Shown here: piece by piece, positions 6,303 through 13,369 of the stretch
Layout of the letters: each line of letters starts with the position of its first letter
Numbering within the stretch: position 1 is the stretch's first letter
DNA from: Physocladia obscura
Taxonomy: Eukaryota > Chytridiomycota > Chytridiomycetes > Chytridiales > Chytriomycetaceae
Reading direction: 5' to 3'
Length of the DNA stretch: 13,369 nucleotides
Assembly: GCA_027596945.1 (NCBI GenBank)
Contig: JADGJH010000897.1
Coordinates: forward strand, 1-13,369
Notes under the pieces: generated by a model
Databases searched by the model: none
What the model was told of the DNA's origin: nothing
The model's input: only the letters and a program-made list of their open reading frames with translations
Made by a program: the position numbers and the translations under genes

Positions 6303-9300
6303 GACATGAATGAGAACGGTTATAAAATGCCTTCAAAACTTCCTTGTTTTTATCTTTTGAATGTACATGTTTCTCTTGAATTCCATGGATTTCCTTCGCG
6401 ATTCGATCAAGCTCACTTTTCTGCCCATAAAAATAGAGCGTGTCACTCTCATACTCTTCCTCAGTGACACTGTCTGAAAACGTGACTGTTTTCTTTCCTG
6501 CGTTTCCAGGAAGATGATCAAATTCTATTGATTTGGCAATTATGTCTAATGGTTCCACAGTTTGTGTTGCAATTGATACTGTTTTCGAAAGTTTGATTAA
6601 ATCTTCAACTTCAAAATGCAATTTATGTCTGTCGAATGCTTGACGAGATTTAATTACAGCAGTCGATTTTTGCTCAAAAATTTGGATGTAATCTTGTGCT
6701 GCAGCAAGTTGAAACCGAAGATCAGTTGTTTCTTGAATCAAACGATCGAAATTTTGTTGATCAATGGATAACACTTTTTCCATATGCTCTAGCTCTGATT
6801 CCAACCCATTTTTTCGCATGAGCATAGTGGAAACTTCATACTCCAAGGATTTTATAACACTATTAAGCCGAAAAATTTCTGTAGCCGCCTTTTCTAGATC
6901 TTCTGATTCCTGTGAAAGCCTGGTCAAAAGATTATTCTCCAACAACCTCCATCTAGATTCCTGCTCCTGTATTCGCATGTGCAGTTCTTGATTTGAAGTT
7001 TCTAGAATATATATTTTTTGATTTGATGCTGAATTTATGTTTGCCAATTCTTCTTCAAGCAATCTACGGTCTTCATCCCATTCTAACGTGCTTGTTCTAT
7101 ATTCGGCTTCAAATAAGACCAATCTTTCTTGCAATCGAGACTCTGCCAATTTTCCAGTTGAAAGTTCATCTTGTAATACAATGATATCTTTTTGTTGGAG
7201 TGTATACGCTCTGATTCGTTCGATACGTTCGTTTTCGGTGTCAGATAAAAGTTTGGCAATTTGCTCATCACGCTGTTTTACCGTGTCTCTTTCGTTTTTT
7301 AATTGATTCGCATATTCGATTTTACAGCATTCCAATTCAGCGGATTTTAAAGCAAAAATATCTTCGAGAGCCTTAAGCTTTGCCTCGATCTCTTTTTTTT
7401 CTGTAATCAATTTGCTCAATTCTGTACTATTAGAGTCTGCATTTTCAAAGACAGAGACTTTTTGGCGCGCAAAATAACTTTGAGCTGCAATCAATTGCAT
7501 TTCTTTCTGGTGGACCTCATCGCGCGAATCCTTCAATTTCTTACGTAAATAATTTTCTGACTCCATGTAATGTTTCGCTTTCAACTCCATCTGTCTCTTC
7601 AACAGATTAATTTCATTGTTTGCTGTATCCAACTGGGTTTGCAGAAATTCTGATTTTTTTTTCTGATCGTTTTCTGATGTAGAAAGAATGTTTAGTGATT
7701 CGGTCATGGCTTGAATCCTTATTTGCAATTCTTCGCATTGATTTGAAAGCTTTAAGTTCTTGTCACGATCAAGCTGAATAATCGAGTGAAGAGAATCAGC
7801 TTTCTTTTTTTCAAGCCGAAGATTCATGGTCTCCTTCTCTAAAGATTGTCGTAACTTTTTATTTGCCTTTTTTGCGTCTTCTTGAATTTGCGCAATGCGA
7901 GATTCGGCTGCCGCAAGACTGGATTTGGCGTCTTCGTAGTCAACTTTTAAAGCATCGGCAGTGGAATTGAAATTCTTGGAAGTAAGCGTTTCAGCTTTTA
8001 ACTTTTCTTCCAATTTAAATATTTTCAGTTTGTGTTCTTGTAGCATTGCCTCTTTTTCGGTCAGGAAAAATTGTCGCAACTGAACAAAAGAGTCGTCCCA
8101 TTCTTTTGACAATTGATTCGTCCGCTTTTCAGATTCATTAAATTTCAATTCAAAAGAATCTCGTTCCTCTTTCAGTCGAGTAATTTCGTTATTCAAATTT
8201 TTGTTTTTTACGCTTGATTCTGAAATGATAGTTTTAAGCTCATTACATTTTATACGATGGAAATCGTCAGATTCTTTCACAAGATCCATCGCCTCAAGTA
8301 AATGCGTTTGATTATTTCGCATTGATTCTATGAAGTTTTTGAGGTTACTGATTTCCGCCACTTTAGATTGAATATCATCGTTGGCAGATAATCGAAGCTC
8401 GTTATAGCTTTGACTCCAATTGTCACAGGCTGCTCGAAGTTTGTCGGATTCAGTCAACAGCATATCATGCTGTATATTGACAGCTTTTAGTTCATTATTC
8501 TCCGTTATAACTGATGCGAGTTTGCCTTCCATTAATTGCATCAGAGAATACTGAGCGGTAATGAATTTTCGAAAAAGCTCAAATAGTGAAGATATTGTGT
8601 CAATTCCATACCGCCGTTCAATTTCTGAATCTTTAACTTGCTGCATTTCTAGGATTTTGTTTCTTAATCCCTGGGACTTTGATAGCGCAAATGCTAAGAA
8701 AATATTTAAAAATTTGCAGAGTAAAAAACAAAATAAAACCTTTGAAAGATCTTTCAATATTCAAATCTCCGATTATCTTCATCGCTTCTTTGTTTTGCGT
8801 TTGAATTATATTGTCAAGCCTTGCATTTTCCTTTTGTATTTCAGAATTCTCTTGTTCAAGAGCTTCGATTTGGCATTTCGCTTGAGAAACTTCAGAAATT
8901 AAATCTAAAATGACATTATTTTCAACAGGAGTTGTTTCGTCTTTCAAATACTCCACAAAATCTGTTTGCGAAATCTGATTCATTTGAAGGAATACCGGGG
9001 CTAGGTCTATTAAGCCAACGGTTTGCACGCAAATCGATCGTCTGAAATCCGAATGATTTGTCACGATTTCGAAACTGTTCGCCGGCGTTATCAAATGACT
9101 ATTTTCAAGTTGGCTTTTTTTATATTCAGTTTCAAGTTCGGAAGCTTTAACCTGAAAAAAATACAAAAGATAGTAAGGGAAAAATTCGAAGAAATTTTTA
9201 AAAAAACCTCGAGATTATGATATTTAATGTTCCATTCGGAATTTATTTTTTCCAAAGAACTCTCGAGAAAATCAATATTAATTTTCAGTTGTCTCGATTT

Positions 9301-12300
9301 TTCACACTGCAGTGAAAAGCTTAAAATACCATATAAAAGAAATAAAAAGCAAATAGCATACGAACCTCCGTCAACACAGATAATTCTCTTTCTTTCAACA
9401 TTGACTTTAGATTAAAATTATCTTTCTTCGACAATTCAAATTGGGTATTCAGTCGTTCGATTTTCTGGAAGGATTTCTTGATTTCTGTGATTATTCTGAA
9501 GTTTCCCAAATTTTCTTTGATTTTTAGTAAATTGGATAATTCTGCTCGAAGCGTTTTTAATTCATTCCATTCTTCCTCGATTTTGCGAGTCGAAGCAGAA
9601 ATTAGACGAGTTATCGCGGAATTTAAATCATTATTTTTCACGAAAATGGTGGGCACTTTGTCGGTTTCGAAACATTGAATTGAAAAATTCAAGTCAATTA
9701 AATCGCTTTCATTGATAGAACTTGAAATTGGAATCGGCAGTTTTGGGGTCACTTCATTGTATTCCGGGAATTTTTTCTCGAAAGATTCTTTAAGCTGTTT
9801 TTCTGCAGCCATTGTCTCAATCTTTAGCTTCAAACCATTTTCAACTTCAATAAGCTGCAGAATTTTCGATTCAAGCTTCAAAATTAAAGAATTTTTTGAC
9901 TCGCGAAGGCTACTTAGTTCTGTAGCGAGGGCTTCAGTTTTTTGCTGTTCTACAAGTAAGAGATTTGAGGACGCTTCAGTCTCAATCTCAACCGCACAAT
10001 TTTTTTCAAAGGCAAAATAAGATACTGGAGCTTTGTCAATGGAATTTTTTTGCTCTTGCGCAGGCACAACAGTTTTGTCAGATTCAACCAAAAGTTCCAA
10101 TGATTGGTTGTTCATTTTTTTTGAAAGAATTTCGTTATTTTCTCTCAGTGAAAGTAATTCAGATTGCAACTCGGAAACATGAACTTCTGTTTTCGACTTT
10201 AAATGTTCCACAGATTCAAGTTTTTCTTCCAATACCTTTGTTTTCACTTGCATTTGCTCAAAATTTATCTGAAGCAATGAAATTGTTCTATTTTTAGATT
10301 GAGCTTCATTCAAATCGTTCGTTAAACGCAATAAATTGGTTTCGTTGGAAGCGGCAGTAATTTCAAGAAGATTTTGCAGCCGATTTACTTCAAAAGAATT
10401 TTCATTAAGCAAACTCTGAATAGACAAAATTTCTGAGTTTTTGGCGTCCAAAAGTGAAACAAATTTGGCGTATTCCGTCGCCATAGTGTCGTTATTTTTA
10501 CAAATTTCGGACAAGCAATTTAAATCTGTGTAAAACCGATCACGTTCCTTCTTTATGAATTCGTTTTCCAGCTTCAATAGTTTGATCTCACCATGAAGTT
10601 TTGATACTGATCCTTCTGCCATATCTTTTTGATCAACAACAATCTGAAGTTCTGCAGTTGTTTTCTCTAAATTCACAGAAACAAGTTCAAATGAAGCTTC
10701 CAAATCATAAATTTGCTTATTGGATCTGGATAGCTCCTCTCGAATCCAATCATTTTCGCCCTTGATTATATTGATTGACTCTTCCGATTCCAACTTTCTT
10801 AATGAGAGCTGTTCTGTCAATGAACTCACTTCAACACGTAAATCATCAATGGCAATAAGGTGGATAGCAATTGTTTCCGATAATAATACCTTTTCTCGCT
10901 GAAAGTTCGATATTGTTGAATCAAATAATTTCTTCAGCTCTTGATGATTGTTTTCCAGCTGAATAAGACTTTCTTCAGCTGCCAGTTTATCAGCCTTAAG
11001 TTGGGGTATCGAAGACTGCTTATCTAAAGCGATTTTGAGATCAGCGGCAAGTTTTGCATTTGAATTATCAGCCAAAGTTTTCTCACCCCGAAGTTGTTTG
11101 AGTTCATGCATCTTTGCGTTGAGGTTTGACCACAGATTCTCTCTAGATTCAATCAATGATCGATGTTCAGAATCCAATGAATTAAAATTATGTTGAAGGT
11201 CCACGTTTTCCAACTTTAGCAATTGAATTTTTTCCAGCATCTTCTGGTTGGAAATATCTTCTTTACTTAAATTATATTGAACTGATGCTGAAGATTCTTG
11301 TAAACCCAAAAATTCTCCATTCTTAGTATCGATCTGTGCTTGAGGTTCAATATTTTCGTTCTTTGATAAACTGTATAACTTCTCCAAATTTTCGTTTTCT
11401 TGCTTCAGCTTTTTGAACGGATCAGATTCTATATACATTAACTGAATTTCAAGCTTTAATTTGTCATTGAGATCTCTTAATCGTGAACATTCGGAGCTGC
11501 ATGTTTCCAATTCATTAAGAGATGCTCGTGATGATGATTCTAGCAACTTGTACGCTCTTTGTATGGAGTGAAATTCGGACCTGCTTTTACCAAGCTCAGA
11601 TTCAAGCTCCAATACTTTTGATTCTAAACTTATTGTTGCAGTTATATTATCAATTTTCATTTCTTCAACCATAGTTCTATTTTCTTCGACAATTTGATTA
11701 AATTTCTGCTCAATCTTTGAAAATTCCTCCTCTTTTGATTTGCACCGCGTCTCCAACTCTTTAATTGCGAAATTCAATTGTTTAATATACACTTGTGATT
11801 GATTTTCGTGTGCTAGCTTTTCTTTTTCCAATGTACAGAAGTTTTGCTCAAAGCTTTTTGTCAACTCTTTGCATTCAAGCTCTTTAAACTCCAGTTTACT
11901 CGCAGCAGCTTTAAGTTTTACTTCGATACTTGAAATTTTATTCGCGGAATCTTGAGAAAATATTTCAAATTTCGAATTTATATTCACCAAATTTTGTTCC
12001 AAAATTTCAACCACAGTGGTCTTTTCAGATAGCGAGACTTCAAGAAATTGAATTTTGCTTTTATATTCCAGTAAATTCGATTGATGCAAGGCGTTTTCTG
12101 CTTGAAGGGACGACATTTTTAAAACTTCTTCATTCAGGCTTTTGATTTTAGTTTCGGATATTTCTATTTGTCCTATAAATGAATTCTTTTCATCAGAAAA
12201 TAAACCCATCATCTCTTCAAGTTGTGCGAGTTTTTGACATTTTTCAACAAGAGTATTTTGAAGTGATTGCGTATCCAAATCAAGCAAAGCAAGGTTCTCT

Positions 12301-13349
12301 GATAACTGGCTGCTCTCTTCTTCCTTTTTCGACAATAAATTTTGAAGTTTTGCTACCTTTTCTTGCAAGCTATACAAATCAGACTCGAGTTTAGAAATAT
12401 CCTCGTGCTGTCTTCTATCAAGCGTCTCTTTTTCAAAAACCGAGTCTCGTAGAGAGATTATAATACCTTCGTTCGAAGTTACCTGTCGTAAACTCTGTAA
12501 GATACTGTAAATAATACCAAATTCAAACCTACTTCTGCTTTCAATGTTGAAATTTTCGCATGTAGTTGCTCAATCTCATCTGCTGATCGTTTTTTTTCAG
12601 ACTTTAAAGTTTTCTCAACATTTCGAATTTTTAAATCCTTTTCCAAAATAGAAGCTTCAAAATTTTTGATGCTGGATTGATAGGTTGAAAGTTGTAGCAC
12701 AAAATCTTTTGATGTTGTATCTTTGTCAGAAAAAAGATTTTTTGTCACTTTCAAATCAGCTGCTAAAATTGAAACTTCTTGAGATTTGGCAAGTAAATCT
12801 TCTGATATTGCTATTTTCTCCGTATTTAAATTAGATAATCTTAATTCGTAATCTTTCAGAATATTGTTTTGACTAGACACTGTCAATTCAAGAGATTTAA
12901 TTTTTTCTGCTTTTACAACAATCTGATTTTGAATAAAGATTAAATAGAATACCAGTTTTGAGACAAATGCTGTTACTAACCTCTTCACGAAGAACAGTAG
13001 CATCATTATTTTTTTTTTGCAGCTCTTCAATTCCACTTTTCACTTGGAGAGATAATTGTTGTATAGAATCTTCAAAATCTCGAATTTTCAGATCTCGGGC
13101 TTCAACCAATGACTGGAGAGTTTTGAAGTCAGTTTGAACAGAAAGAAGATTATTTTCCAATTCCACACAAAATTTAGAGCGATTCATCAGCATATTTTCA
13201 TTCGTGTCTAATTTGGAATGAAGTTCGCGAATTATTACCACGGTCTCATTTTCTTTATTCGCGAGAGCTTGAATTTCTTCATTTTTGTCTTGGAGTTTTG
13301 CATTTTGTTCAGAAATCAAAGCTTCTAATGATCTCATTTCAGTGATCAT
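6298..13349 (-). CDS. Giant coiled-coil protein, unidentified (5' end uncertain)
   Basis: Six exons (12981-13349, 12533-12922, 9366-12482, 9208-9306, 8740-9151, 6298-8693) join in frame to 2,260 residues. Almost the whole length is Glu/Lys/Leu/Ser/Asn-rich heptad coiled coil with no enzymatic domain. Two regions break the pattern. Residues about 1345-1410 carry SICVQTV and ISQTDF, and the C-terminal 92 residues (from 2169) carry SIATQTV, then KKTVTFSD and an acidic YESD segment. The QT motifs resemble dynein light chain LC8-binding sites, and KTVTF matches the RVxF-type PP1 docking pattern. A role as a cytoskeletal, centrosomal or spindle tether is an inference from architecture. I cannot assign a family: myosin, kinesin, golgin and SMC heads are all absent from the visible part. 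The ATG at 13349 directly follows a TAG that could equally be the end of a 3' splice site (ACTAG), so more N-terminal exons may lie beyond the window. The acceptor at 12483 has an in-frame alternative. Confidence 0.85.
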
Positions 13350-13369
13350 CTAGTTTCTCATTTTATAAT

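Noticed and set aside
6764..10297. Plus-strand open frames of 60-110 codons opposite the coiled-coil gene
   Set aside because: They are antisense shadows of low-complexity coiled-coil codons with no recognisable protein features.
6298..13349. Assignment of the coiled-coil gene to SMC, myosin II tail or kinesin
   Set aside because: No ATPase, hinge or motor motif is visible, and generic heptad similarity is not evidence of homology.

Overview
This is a compact, AT-rich, intron-dense eukaryotic nuclear locus. I can build six protein-coding genes with 23 short GT-AG introns (about 46 to 157 nt; the first is cut by the window start). The best guess for the host is an early-diverging or zoosporic fungus, or a close fungal relative. 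The mRNA-cap triphosphatase is the fungal Cet1/Pct1 type (animals use a different, cysteine-phosphatase type), ribosomal protein eL21 reads like fungal eL21, and yet the window also carries Integrator subunit 8 and Dnmt2, which the common budding yeast lacks. The lineage is an inference and cannot be fixed from this window.

Layout. 1-1132 (+): the 3' part of an INTS8 (Integrator) gene, ending in a 27-nt micro-exon and a final exon. 1172-2526 (-): DNMT2/TRDMT1 tRNA cytosine methyltransferase, convergent with INTS8 with only 39 bp between the stop codons. 2574-3879 (-): Cet1-type RNA 5'-triphosphatase. 3916-5207 (-): WDR83/MORG1 seven-bladed WD40 protein. 5208-5460: shared upstream region between divergent WDR83 and RPL21. 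5461-6151 (+): RPL21 (eL21) with a 16-nt first coding exon. 6152-6297: convergent 3' region. 6298-13349 (-): about 2,260 codons of a giant coiled-coil protein of unknown identity, possibly incomplete at its N terminus.

Functional theme. Several neighbours act on RNA: cap formation (triphosphatase), Integrator (Pol II attenuation and snRNA processing), tRNA methylation (Dnmt2), a spliceosome-associated WD40 scaffold (WDR83) and the ribosome. I read this as chance clustering in a dense genome rather than a dedicated operon. However, the three tandem minus-strand genes are only 36 and 47 nt apart.

Most unusual signals: (1) in three of six genes the TAA stop codon lies inside an AATAAA hexamer, and in a fourth the hexamer directly abuts the stop; (2) intergenic gaps are too short for separate promoters and terminators; (3) a Cet1-type capping enzyme coexists with an Integrator subunit; (4) the Dnmt2 CFT signature is altered to TIT; (5) the giant coiled-coil protein has QT motifs resembling LC8-binding sites and a C-terminal RVxF-like PP1 docking motif. 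I found no mobile element, CRISPR, tRNA, rRNA or viral gene, and no wholly new system.
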